In this document: positions 9,204-17,700 of the stretch, piece by piece | Layout of the letters: every line of letters begins with the position of its first letter | Numbering within the stretch: the first letter of the stretch is position 1 | Assembly (NCBI RefSeq): GCF_004352835.1 | Contig: NZ_SJSB01000012.1 | Coordinates: forward strand, 1-64,000 | Reading direction: 5' to 3' | Length of the DNA stretch: 64,000 nucleotides | Origin: Marinomonas flavescens | Lineage (GTDB): Bacteria > Pseudomonadota > Gammaproteobacteria > Pseudomonadales > Marinomonadaceae | Position numbers and translations under genes: made by a program | The notes under the pieces: model-generated | Told to the model about the DNA's origin: nothing | The model's database searches: none | Seen by the model: the letters and a program-made list of their open reading frames with translations, nothing else

Positions 9204-10037
9204 ATGACTAGTTTTGATCAAACACTTAACCTATCAGAAGACGTGATCGCTGAGTTTAATAAGAATGGTCATGTGCGAATCAATGATGTTTGTAATGCCT
9301 CTCAGGTTGAATTAAGTCGTCAATCAATACGTTCGGCTGTAGAGGATCGTAAGAGTCGAATTGCTTTAAAACCACTTCAAGAAAGAGACACCTACGGTAA
9401 AGCCTTTCTACAGATTATGAATTTATGGCCAGATTATCCAGATGTCGCTAAATTTGTAATGGCAAAACGATTTGCGAGCGTTGCTGCACAGCTATTGAGG
9501 ACGGAAAAAGTTCGAATTTACCATGATCAAGCGTTATATAAAGAACCTAATGGTGGGCTAACACCTTGGCATCAAGATCAATATTATTGGCCATTAGAGA
9601 CCGATAAAATACTCACTATGTGGATGCCCTTGGTGGACGTTACTAAGAACATGGGAACGCTTAACTTTGCCAGTGGTACGGGCAAGGTTGGGTATTTAGG
9701 GGACATTCCTATATCAGATGAATCGGAAAAAATACTCAGTGAAATGTGCCAAGAGAAAGGGTTTGAAATAGTTAATCATGGTGATATGAAAGCTGGTGAT
9801 GCCACTTTTCACTCTGGTTGGTGCTTACATGGAGCCAATGAAAATCAATCTAGTGTGATGCGGGAAGCCATGACAATTATTTGGTATGCTGATGAAACCC
9901 AAATTATAGAAGATCCCGATAGCCAAGGCCGCTGGAATAAAGGCCGTCGAGATGATATGGCGCGTTGGCTTCCTGATAGACAGCCGGGAGAAATGGCTGA
10001 TGGTAAGCTTAATCCTTTAATAGAACCTTTTATTTAA
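9204..10037 (+). CDS. Phytanoyl-CoA dioxygenase-family (PhyH) oxygenase
   Basis: The 277-residue protein belongs to the Fe(II)/2-oxoglutarate-dependent PhyH family. The iron facial triad is visible as WHQDQYY (HxD) and the later His in FHSGWCLHGANEN, and an Arg in VMREAMTI is placed to bind 2-oxoglutarate. Conserved flanks such as LTMWMPLVDVTKNMGTLNFASG fit the family. It should hydroxylate an unidentified organic substrate in the cytosol. The frame is open to a TTG at 9171, but ATG 9204 has GGAGA 8 nt upstream and is chosen. It follows an AraC regulator gene and is closed by a strong terminator. Confidence 0.8.
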   Translation: MTSFDQTLNLSEDVIAEFNKNGHVRINDVCNASQVELSRQSIRSAVEDRKSRIALKPLQERDTYGKAFLQIMNLWPDYPDVAKFVMAKRFASVAAQLLRTEKVRIYHDQALYKEPNGGLTPWHQDQYYWPLETDKILTMWMPLVDVTKNMGTLNFASGTGKVGYLGDIPISDESEKILSEMCQEKGFEIVNHGDMKAGDATFHSGWCLHGANENQSSVMREAMTIIWYADETQIIEDPDSQGRWNKGRRDDMARWLPDRQPGEMADGKLNPLIEPFI

Positions 10038-10090
10038 TAAGTTATTTTATCAGTCGTTAGGTCTGTTTTGTGAGTAGTTAGGTCTGTTTC

Positions 10091-10126
10091 AAGAGCGATG
10101 GTTTACTAAACCATCGCTCTTTTTTT
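10091..10126 (+). terminator. Rho-independent terminator after the PhyH gene
   Basis: A 13-bp perfect stem (AAGAGCGATGGTT / AACCATCGCTCTT around a TACTA loop) is followed by a T-tract ending at 10126. Its 3' arm and T-tract form the start of the left direct repeat, and are copied without the 5' arm at 13795. Confidence 0.9.
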
Positions 10127-10170
10127 GTGCTTCTTAGAGTCAAATAATAAGTGAGCTGACTGGTGGCAGT
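10107..10170 (+). repeat. Left ~64-bp direct repeat flanking the nucleoside cassette
   Basis: This segment is repeated at 13795-13857 with one substitution (A/G) and one T fewer in the T-run. To its left the sequence continues naturally into the 5' arm of the PhyH terminator. To its right begins G+C-richer sequence, so this is a junction. Confidence 0.92.
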
Positions 10171-10233
10171 GACATGAGTCGATTGGTCGTACCGGCGTCC
10201 AAGAACGATCATAGTCACCACAGCAGTCAAATG

Positions 10234-10316
10234 CTTGACGTAGGTCAAGTTAGGTGCTTGACGTTGCCCTCAGGCGGTGAGACTGTTTGTTACAGTTTGT
10301 AACCGGAACATTCCGG
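10234..10316 (+). promoter_or_regulatory. Cluster of palindromes upstream of the nucleoside cassette operon
   Basis: Three perfect dyads lie before the first gene: CTTGAC-GTAG-GTCAAG (10234-10249), GTTAC-AGTTT-GTAAC (10289-10303) and CCGGAA-CA-TTCCGG (10303-10316). TTGACG-type -35-like elements occur at 10235 and 10258, with no good -10 at standard spacing. Such dyads are candidate operators for a dimeric repressor, but the cassette carries no regulator gene. Confidence 0.5.
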
Positions 10317-10344
10317 AGCCGCCTCATGATGTGGAGAGAATACT

Positions 10345-11316
10345 ATGAAACAGCAAAATTCCGCCGCCCAGCCCCGTAAGATAATTCTTGACTGCGACCC
10401 TGGGCATGATGACGCGGTGGCCTTGCTCTTGGCACATGGCAACCCCAACATTGATTTACTTGCCGTGACCACGGTAGTGGGTAACCAAACACTTGAAAAG
10501 GTCACCCGCAACGCACTGAGCGTGGGGACTATTGCCGGCATCACTGGAATCCCCTTTGCTGCAGGTTGTGATCGCCCCTTGGTTCGCAGTATCGAGACGG
10601 CCCCTGACATTCATGGTGAATCCGGAATGGACGGTCCGGAACAACCTGAGTCGACCATTGAGCTAGATCCGCGCCACGCCGTTGACCTAATTATTGAAAT
10701 CATCATGGCCCATGAACCAGGCACGGTGACCCTTGTTCCCACCGCTGGACTGACTAACATTGCCATGGCCGCACGCAAGGAACCGCGCATCATTGAGCGT
10801 GTAAAAGAAGTTGTTCTCATGGGGGGTGGCTACCACGTGGGCAACTGGAGCCCGGTGGCCGAATTCAACATCAAGATTGATCCTGAAGCCGCACACATTG
10901 TATTCAATGCTGGCTGGGAAGTTGTCATGGTTGGACTGGATCTCACTCATCAGGCTCTCGCTACTCCTGATGTGGTTGCAGCGATCAAAGCTGTTGGTAC
11001 TAAGCCTGCTAAGTTCGTCATGGAGCTGATGAAATTCTTCGCCCAGACGTACAAGGACGCGCAGGGCTTTGACTATCCGCCGGTTCATGATCCATGCGCG
11101 GTGGCCTATGTCATTGATCCCACCGTCATGGTCATACAAAAGGTCCCCGTAGACATTGAACTTACTGGCACACTGACTCTAGGCATGACCGTAGCTGACT
11201 TTCGGGCTCCACCCCCAACGGACTGCAAAACATCGGTGGCCGTCAAGCTGGACCATGCGAAGTTTTGGAATATGGTCACTGACGCACTTGTTCGTATTGG
11301 TGAGGTCGACGTATGA
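10345..11316 (+). CDS. Ribonucleoside hydrolase (IunH/UriH type)
   Basis: The 323-residue enzyme hydrolyses the N-glycosidic bond of ribonucleosides to base plus ribose. The N-terminus carries the Ca2+/ribose-binding signature IILDCDPGHDDAVALLLA (residues ~13-30). The centre has VVLMGGGYHVGNWSPVAEFNIK and the C-terminal part the active-site PPVHDPCAVAYV, all hallmarks of the family. Length is normal (~310-325). GGAGAG lies 6 nt before the ATG. Its stop overlaps the start of the transporter gene (ATGA), indicating coupled translation. In context it probably acts on uridine or other ribonucleosides imported by the next gene and feeds ribose to the kinase. Confidence 0.92.
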   Translation: MKQQNSAAQPRKIILDCDPGHDDAVALLLAHGNPNIDLLAVTTVVGNQTLEKVTRNALSVGTIAGITGIPFAAGCDRPLVRSIETAPDIHGESGMDGPEQPESTIELDPRHAVDLIIEIIMAHEPGTVTLVPTAGLTNIAMAARKEPRIIERVKEVVLMGGGYHVGNWSPVAEFNIKIDPEAAHIVFNAGWEVVMVGLDLTHQALATPDVVAAIKAVGTKPAKFVMELMKFFAQTYKDAQGFDYPPVHDPCAVAYVIDPTVMVIQKVPVDIELTGTLTLGMTVADFRAPPPTDCKTSVAVKLDHAKFWNMVTDALVRIGEVDV

Positions 11317-12743
11317 GCACGGTAACGACAACATCCGAAGCGCTGAGTAAGCCCGGCAATATTATAGCTCTCATGATAGCGCTGCTCACGGCCTGTGTGG
11401 CTTTCCAGCTCAACGCTTCCATGCTTAGCCCTGCTCTGGTCACCATGGGTGAGGAACTTAACGCCAGCCAAGCTTCCATTGGCCTGTCGCAAACCTGGTT
11501 CTTCACTGCGGCTGCCGTCTTCTCGCTGTTCCTTCCTCGCCTAAGTGACATTATTGGTCGCAAAAAAGTGCTGATCGGGATGATGCTTATGATGGGAGTG
11601 GGCTCTATTATCTCAGCGATGGCTCCGGATATTACTTGGCTCTTTGTAGGGCGAATCATTCAAGGCGTCAGTGGTCCTACGGTTCCGCTGTGTCTGATCA
11701 TGCTCCGGTCCGCAGTTAAAGACCCTAAGAAGTACGGTGCCTTGATGGGCATGATTACAGCCGTCAATGGTGGTATTGCCGGTATTGACTCTTTTGTTGG
11801 CGGCTACTTTGCCGAGAACTTTGGTTTTCGCAGCATCTTCTGGCTCATGGTGGTCATTGCCGCCGTCGCTACCTTGCTCATCGTGCTCCTAGCCAAGGAA
11901 TCCAAGCCCGGCGAAGGTACCAAGATGGATTGGTTGGGGGTGTTCTTTATCGTCATCGCCGTGGGCGCTCTATTAACCGCGCTGAATGAGGCCACCAAGT
12001 TAGTGGACGGCATTACCACCATTCCGCTGGTAGCCTCATTGTCTTTGGCGCTGCTTGCTGCGTTCTCCTTTATGGCTTTCTGGCGTGTGGAAAAAGTATC
12101 CTCACACCCCATGGTTGAGATTGTGCACCTGCGCCAGCGCTCCACTTGGGCTCCGTTGCTAACCACCACTTTGACCATGACGGGTATTTTTGCCGTCATC
12201 AACGGTATTGTTCCGGCTTTTGTGCAGGCTACCGATCCCGGCTTTGGTATTGGCGCCACACAGATGAGTTTGCTGATTCTGACACCTTATGCTCTGTTGG
12301 GTTGGCTCTTTGGCCCCTTCACAGGTCGGCTTGCGCCGGTTATTGGTTACACCATCATGTTGCGAGTGGGGCTGCTGGGTAGCATGGTCGCGCTGGTTAT
12401 CATTGGTTTCCTTGGACTGCACAGCTTAGCTTGGATGATCACTGGCACCGTGTTGTTGGGCATCATGTATGCCGGTACTGTTAATATCATGCTTAATGGT
12501 CTTGGTGTGGTGTTGTCTCCGGCGGGAAACCCTGGGTTCCTGCCTGGTATGAACGCAGGTGCCTTCAACCTCGGCGCTGGACTCAGCTTCTTGATCCTAC
12601 CGGCTATCTTAGTTGCCACAGCTTCACTGGGTGACCATGGCTCTTACCTGACGGTTGTTATCGTGGCTCTGGTCATCACTGGCGCAGCCTTCGCGGCTTC
12701 TATGTTAGTGCCCAAACCCCTTGATGCAGAGGTTGCACCATGA
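11313..12743 (+). CDS. MFS transporter, probable nucleoside importer (UriT-like)
   Basis: The 476-residue integral membrane protein has about 14 hydrophobic segments. The MFS signature LPRLSDIIGRKKVLIGMMLM lies between TM2 and TM3, with GRIIQGVSGPTVPLCLIMLRSAV just after, the layout of the 14-TM DHA2-type subfamily. DHA2 members are usually exporters, but the position between a nucleoside hydrolase and a ribokinase argues for ribonucleoside uptake, as proposed for corynebacterial UriT. Both ends overlap neighbours by 4 bp (ATGA). Base composition matches the cassette, not the host. Confidence 0.82.
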   Translation: MSTVTTTSEALSKPGNIIALMIALLTACVAFQLNASMLSPALVTMGEELNASQASIGLSQTWFFTAAAVFSLFLPRLSDIIGRKKVLIGMMLMMGVGSIISAMAPDITWLFVGRIIQGVSGPTVPLCLIMLRSAVKDPKKYGALMGMITAVNGGIAGIDSFVGGYFAENFGFRSIFWLMVVIAAVATLLIVLLAKESKPGEGTKMDWLGVFFIVIAVGALLTALNEATKLVDGITTIPLVASLSLALLAAFSFMAFWRVEKVSSHPMVEIVHLRQRSTWAPLLTTTLTMTGIFAVINGIVPAFVQATDPGFGIGATQMSLLILTPYALLGWLFGPFTGRLAPVIGYTIMLRVGLLGSMVALVIIGFLGLHSLAWMITGTVLLGIMYAGTVNIMLNGLGVVLSPAGNPGFLPGMNAGAFNLGAGLSFLILPAILVATASLGDHGSYLTVVIVALVITGAAFAASMLVPKPLDAEVAP

Positions 12744-13669
12744 GTAGGAAAATAGTGGTTGCTGGTTCTCTCAATGCTGATCTGACCATTTACTGCGACA
12801 GGTTACCCAATCCAGGCGAAACACTGCAGGGCAATGGGTTTGTGGTGAATCCGGGTGGTAAGAGTGCTAATCAAGCTGTTGCGGCAGCTCGTCTGGGCGG
12901 TCAGGTGACGTTGCTGGGCGCTGTAGGCAAAGATGCCAATGGCAATATGCTGTTGGCCTGTGCTGATGGTTCGGGGGTCAATACCGATCATCTCCTCCGC
13001 GTCACCGAGCCCACTGGCGTTGCCGTCATTTCGGTCGATGCTCAGGGCGAGAACACCATCATTATCTCCGCCGGTGCCAATGCAATGCTACAGCCTGCTC
13101 ACATGACTCCAGCACTGTTTAACGACGCTGCCGTGGTCTGCCTGTGCCTAGAAATAGCCCCGGAGACCGTACTGGCTGCCGCTACTGCCGGGCATGATGC
13201 CGGAGCAATAGTTTTGTTGAACCTCTCGCCGTACGAACCTATCAGCGAGGCGTTGGCGAAGTCGGTTGATGTGTTGCTGGTCAACATTCATGAGGCTTCA
13301 GCCTTTCTGGATAGTGTCGACATGCCCGCATCTGATGCGCCGGCTGAAGCTTGGCACGGGGCAGTGGAAAGTTTTGCTGAGCGCGGGCTGTCTAAGGTGC
13401 TGGTAACACTCGGTGCGGCTGGCTCTGTGGTGCTAGATTCCACCAATGCTTCGGCTCCCGCGGTACTGATTGCACCGACAAAGGTAGATGTCGTGGATAC
13501 TACTGGCGCCGGTGATGCTTTTACAGGCGCTGTCGCAGCCCGCTTAGCAGGCGGCGATTCGCTCGTAGACGCTGCACGGCAGGCATCTGTGGCATCTGCG
13601 TTGGCAACTACCAAACGTGGTGCTCAGGTAGCTTATCCGCATTTGGAGGATGTGATGGCGCTGATTTGA
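12740..13669 (+). CDS. rbsK: Ribokinase (PfkB family)
   Basis: The 309-residue sugar kinase has the N-terminal PfkB motif (GSLNADLTIYCDRLPNPGETL, then NPGGKSANQAVAAARLGG) and the C-terminal signature VVDTTGAGDAFTGAVAARLAGG with the catalytic Asp in GAGD. It should phosphorylate ribose released by the hydrolase to ribose-5-phosphate, completing ribonucleoside use. Its ATG overlaps the TGA of the transporter gene. No terminator with a T-tract is seen before the right repeat, only a weak TTCAGC/GCTGAA hairpin without T's near 13720-13755. Assignment as ribokinase rather than another PfkB sugar kinase leans on context and the N-terminal motif. Confidence 0.88.
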   Translation: MSRKIVVAGSLNADLTIYCDRLPNPGETLQGNGFVVNPGGKSANQAVAAARLGGQVTLLGAVGKDANGNMLLACADGSGVNTDHLLRVTEPTGVAVISVDAQGENTIIISAGANAMLQPAHMTPALFNDAAVVCLCLEIAPETVLAAATAGHDAGAIVLLNLSPYEPISEALAKSVDVLLVNIHEASAFLDSVDMPASDAPAEAWHGAVESFAERGLSKVLVTLGAAGSVVLDSTNASAPAVLIAPTKVDVVDTTGAGDAFTGAVAARLAGGDSLVDAARQASVASALATTKRGAQVAYPHLEDVMALI

Positions 13670-13794
13670 ACCGTATGATTTAGTCAAAAGTGGGGTGGAC
13701 AGATTAAGTTGAGTTTAGTTGTTCAGCCCAGAGGCACGTTGTCAGTGCGCTGAACTAGGCAAGTTTTGGCGACGATCAAAACCAGCTTCGCCTG

Positions 13795-13857
13795 TAAACC
13801 ATCGCTCTTTTTTGTGCTTCTTAGAGTCAAATAATAAGTGAGCTGGCTGGTGGCAGT
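13795..13857 (+). repeat. Right ~64-bp direct repeat flanking the nucleoside cassette
   Basis: Near-identical to 10107-10170. It ends 1 bp before the stop codon of the minus-strand response-regulator gene, so this copy borders native sequence on its right side and the G+C-rich insert on its left. Confidence 0.92.
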
Positions 13858-13858
13858 T

Positions 13859-14764
13859 TTAGGCATTAGCCAGTATTTTTAATGCCACTCCCGCTGCGGC
13901 TGTACGGTTTTCTACGCCTAATTTGGGAAAAATTTGTTCCAGATGTTTGTTGACTGTTCTAGGGCTCATTTCCAATATTTGGGCAATGTCTCTGTTGGTT
14001 TTGCCATTCGCTAACCAGTTCAATACTTCTGACTCGCGTTCTGTGAGTTTCAATTCTTGTTTTAACAAGTTGGGACCGGTAGGGCGTCGTCCATCCTCTA
14101 GCTTGAGCAATCGCTCTTGTCCTTGTTTCGCACTGACTATTTTTACCGACAGAGGATAATCTAAACCGGTTAACGGTAGGCCGCTTTCTATTTCAGGTAG
14201 CCGTGCAAGCCATTGTTTAAGTTGTTGTGTTAGTTCTTGGTGCTGCCATTCGGTAGAGGCTCGGGCTTTGGCTAACAGAGCATATGTTTGCGGTGTGGCC
14301 CACATAATGTCCCCATCGTCAGAGACGGTCATTAAGTGTTGGCCAGTACTGTCGAGCGCCAAGTGTGCGCTGCTGGTGAGGCGAGCATTGTTAAGGTGTA
14401 CTTTCATGCGGGCGAGTAATTCGCTGGGCTTAATGGGTTTAGTGAGGTAATCCACACCACCGACCTCTAGGCCTCGCACCACGTCATCGGTATCGCTTAG
14501 TCCGGTCATAAAAATCACAGGAATAGAGGCAAGGTTTGCGTCTGCTTTTAAGGCTTTGCAGGTTTCAAAACCGTCCATATTAGGCATGATGGCATCGAGT
14601 AAGATGATGTCTGGGCGAATGCGTTTAGCAATGGTTAGGGCTTGTTTACCTTCCAAAGCCACTAATACATCCATGTTCGCAGCTTCTAGTGTGTCGTTAA
14701 TAAGACTCAATGCATCAGCAGAATCGTCCACAACTAATACAATATCGTTTTTAGTTTGAATCAT
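13859..14764 (-). CDS. Two-component response regulator (REC plus LuxR HTH)
   Basis: The 301-residue protein has a receiver domain at ~8-125 (VLVVDDSADAL acidic pair; phospho-acceptor D57 in DIILLDAIMPNMDG; T in FMTGLSD; K in VDYLTKPIKP). After a ~100-residue linker comes a LuxR-type helix-turn-helix at ~236-296 (LTERESEVLNWLANGKTNRD then IAQILEMSPRTVNKHLEQIF). It is the evident partner of the hybrid kinase just upstream: its start overlaps the kinase stop by 14 bp, and GGAG lies 10 nt before the ATG. The long linker after REC is unusual for a LuxR-type regulator. Targets are not evident. The end of the gene abuts the right direct repeat of the inserted cassette. Confidence 0.92.
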   Translation of the reverse strand: MIQTKNDIVLVVDDSADALSLINDTLEAANMDVLVALEGKQALTIAKRIRPDIILLDAIMPNMDGFETCKALKADANLASIPVIFMTGLSDTDDVVRGLEVGGVDYLTKPIKPSELLARMKVHLNNARLTSSAHLALDSTGQHLMTVSDDGDIMWATPQTYALLAKARASTEWQHQELTQQLKQWLARLPEIESGLPLTGLDYPLSVKIVSAKQGQERLLKLEDGRRPTGPNLLKQELKLTERESEVLNWLANGKTNRDIAQILEMSPRTVNKHLEQIFPKLGVENRTAAAGVALKILANA

Positions 14765-17700
14765 GATTGTTATTCTCCTTCAGCAATTGAGCGTTTTTCA
14801 TTGCTGCGCTTGTGCTGTTTTTTTCTAGGTACTCTGCCAGTAAGTCGAACTGGAATGCTCTGTAAAATTGCTCTAGTGTCTGTTGGTTTTTATCAGGAAG
14901 TAGTTTGAGTTCTGATATTTTCTGCAAGGTGGTGCCGACGCCTTTTTTATACCCCATTTCGGCAAAGGCCATTAATTCACGCAATAGCTCATGGTCTGGC
15001 ACGATGAATTTATCGCTGGAGGCGGGTACTGTTTGTTCTGGCGTAAATATCTGTACTATTTTTGTAGGCTGTTCTATTGGCGCGCTGGTGTGTTGTTTGT
15101 GTGATTGATAGACCCAATCGACATCGATATTGGCCGCAATTTTTTCTAATAGAATCTGATTGTTCACGGGTTTTACTAAATAATCGTCAAAGGCGGCTTT
15201 TTCATCCGGTTGGCGATGCTGTTCTTGGGCATCGGCAGATAGCATGATAATCGGTGCTTTAATGCCTCGTTGTCGCAAGGTTTTTGCCAGTTCTAAGCCG
15301 TTCATTCCTGGCATGGAAATATCCAGTATAAAAAGGTCAGGCGTCACATCGGCTAATTGCGACAAGCAATGCTGAGCATCATAGGCTTCATAGGTGATGA
15401 AATTAAGAGGGACTAGTATGTCTGACAGTAGACCTCGCACCACAGGGTCATCGTCTACGACAAAGAGCTTTCTTTGGAAGCCATGATACCCAATCACTCG
15501 TTGTAGCGTACTTTCTCTTTTGGTTTCTTTATTGACCCAAGGAAGCATGAGGCTCACTTTAAATTCACTGCCTTCACCCACGACGCTTTTTGCCTGTAAA
15601 TCTCCTCCCATTATTTCGGTGAGTAATTTTACGATGGTGAGGCCTAATCCTGTGCCGGGTAAATTAGCCGTATCAGCATTACGAACGCGTTCAAATGGGT
15701 CAAAGATTCGAGCCATTTGATTCTCCGGTATACCAGGGCCTGAGTCTTTAATCACAAATTCAGCGACTTGATTTCGGTAACGGATTGAGAAGTCGACACG
15801 GCCTGTTTTGGTGTATTTTATCGCATTAGATAATACGTTGATCAGGATTTGTCGTAGCCGCTTTTCGTCAGTCATGACGGATTGTGGTAGCGGGTCTAGA
15901 ATGTGGCTCTGAAATTGAATGCCTTTGCTGGTTGCTTGCATAGAGAACATATTACAAAGCTGTTCTATTAAAGCAGGCAAATCTACGGTGTTGCGATAAA
16001 GGTCTAAACGCCCCGCTTCGATTTTTGAAATATCCAATAACCCTTCAATTAAATCCGCTAAATATTCTCCACTGCGCTGGATAATATCCAAGCCGTGTTT
16101 GTGTTGAGGTGGCATTTCGTCTTTATCGGATAGCAGCTGAGCGTAGCCAATAATAGATTGTAATGGGGTTCTTAATTCGTGGCTAATGCCGGTTAAATAG
16201 CGACTTTTAGCGGCATTAGAGCGCTCCGCTAACTCCTTTGCAGATTGCAGTGCTTTGTCGGTTTCTTGGTGAGCGTCAATTTCACGGGTGAGCTTTCGTG
16301 TTTGGCGGTTGGATTCTTTTTGCGCCACGACTCGACTTTCATGGGCGAGTAAAAACAGCCAAGAAAGTACTCCAGAGACGATGAGTAGAGTAAAAAACAG
16401 CGTCCACATGGTTTGATTTAGCAGGGCTATTTCAGAGATAGTTTGTGGTGCCATTTGCCGATAAATAAGCGCCATTAAAGCGGCGTTGATGACATTAATA
16501 ACCGCCAGCAAGGTTATGAATCGACCTAAGCGGGAGTTGATCAAACGTACTGCTTTTTTCGGTAAGAACATCCTTTGAAACGAGATGCTTTGTTGGCTAA
16601 TACGAGCGTGGGGTTTACAACTGTCTAGGCATCGTACATCCAACGAGCAGCATAAGGAGCAAATGGGTTGTTGGTAAGCGGGGCAGTAGCTCATGTCTGC
16701 GACTTCAAAGGTATTTTCACAAATGCCGCAGGTTAACACTTTATAAGTGATGGTAGGATGTTGACAGGCTTCGAGTTCAATAAGGGGGACTAGCTCAGGA
16801 GATTGCCTTGCTAAGTAATATTTTCCTTTGGTGAGCCATGCAATTAACGGTACGCAGACAAAACACGTTGCTAGGCTGACAAAATGGCAGAGGGCTTTCA
16901 TCTCTTCGCCAAAAACACCTAAATAACTGATTAAACCTAGAATTGTTGCAATCAGCATTGAGCCCGTGCCGACAGGGTTAATGTCGTAAAGATGGGCGCG
17001 TTTGAACTCGACATAATCCGGGCTTAGTTTTAGCGGTTTGTTTATTAATAAGTCGGCAGACAAGCAGCCTAGCCAGCTTACGGCCGCAATAGCAAAGACC
17101 CCCAACACGGCTTCTAGCGCTCGGTAAATACCGAGTTCCATTAGGAGTAGAGCAATGGTGACATTAAACACTAACCAGACGACTCGGCCGGGGTGGCTAT
17201 GGGTCAGTCGTGAAAAAAAGTTCGACCAAGCAATAGAGCCTGCATAAGCATTGGTTAGGTTTATTTTCATTTGGCAGATAAATACCATGATGGCGGCCAT
17301 GATTAGGGCAAGAATGGGTGAATTTGTTAAAAATTCAAACACGCCTTGGTACATATGAGTTGGGTCTGCTGCCTGCTCAAAGGATGCGCCATTTGAAAAC
17401 GCGAGAAACGCGAGAAACGACCCCAGTAGCATTTTGATACCGCCCATAAAAACCCAGCCCGGTCCCGCCACAATAAGCCAAAACCACCAGCGTTTTTTAT
17501 TTTCCTCTGTTTTTTCAGGCATAAATCGAAGGTAATCGACTTGTTCGCCTATTTGTCCCATCAAGGCAAAGAGCATAGAAGCCGCGGCACCAAATAACAT
17601 GACATTAAAGTTACCACTGCTGGGTAAGTCTGGGACGGTATATTCCGTCCAAGCTTGGAAGTGATCGTATTCATTCAGTACCACCACGAGCAAGGCGGTT

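Larger units (their letters stand above)
10171..13794 (+). mobile_element. Inserted G+C-rich ribonucleoside-utilisation cassette
   Basis: The 3.6 kb between the direct repeats differs from its surroundings in base and codon use: many GCC, GGC, ACC and CTG codons against AT-ending codons on both sides. It carries three translationally coupled genes (nucleoside hydrolase, MFS transporter, ribokinase) and its own upstream palindromes. No transposase, integrase or terminal inverted repeat is seen, so the mechanism is unknown. Gene content matches the corynebacterial uridine cluster (rbsK1-uriT-uriH) without its LacI-type regulator, so transfer from an actinobacterium is a reasonable inference that needs a phylogeny. 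Confidence 0.75.

Noticed and set aside
10687..11492. Several open frames opposite the nucleoside hydrolase and MFS genes
   Set aside because: They are products of the higher G+C of the cassette; the plus-strand frames carry clear family motifs and ATGA coupling.
10107..13857. Classic transposon explanation for the nucleoside cassette
   Set aside because: No transposase, no terminal inverted repeats at the inner borders, and a repeat far longer than normal target duplications.
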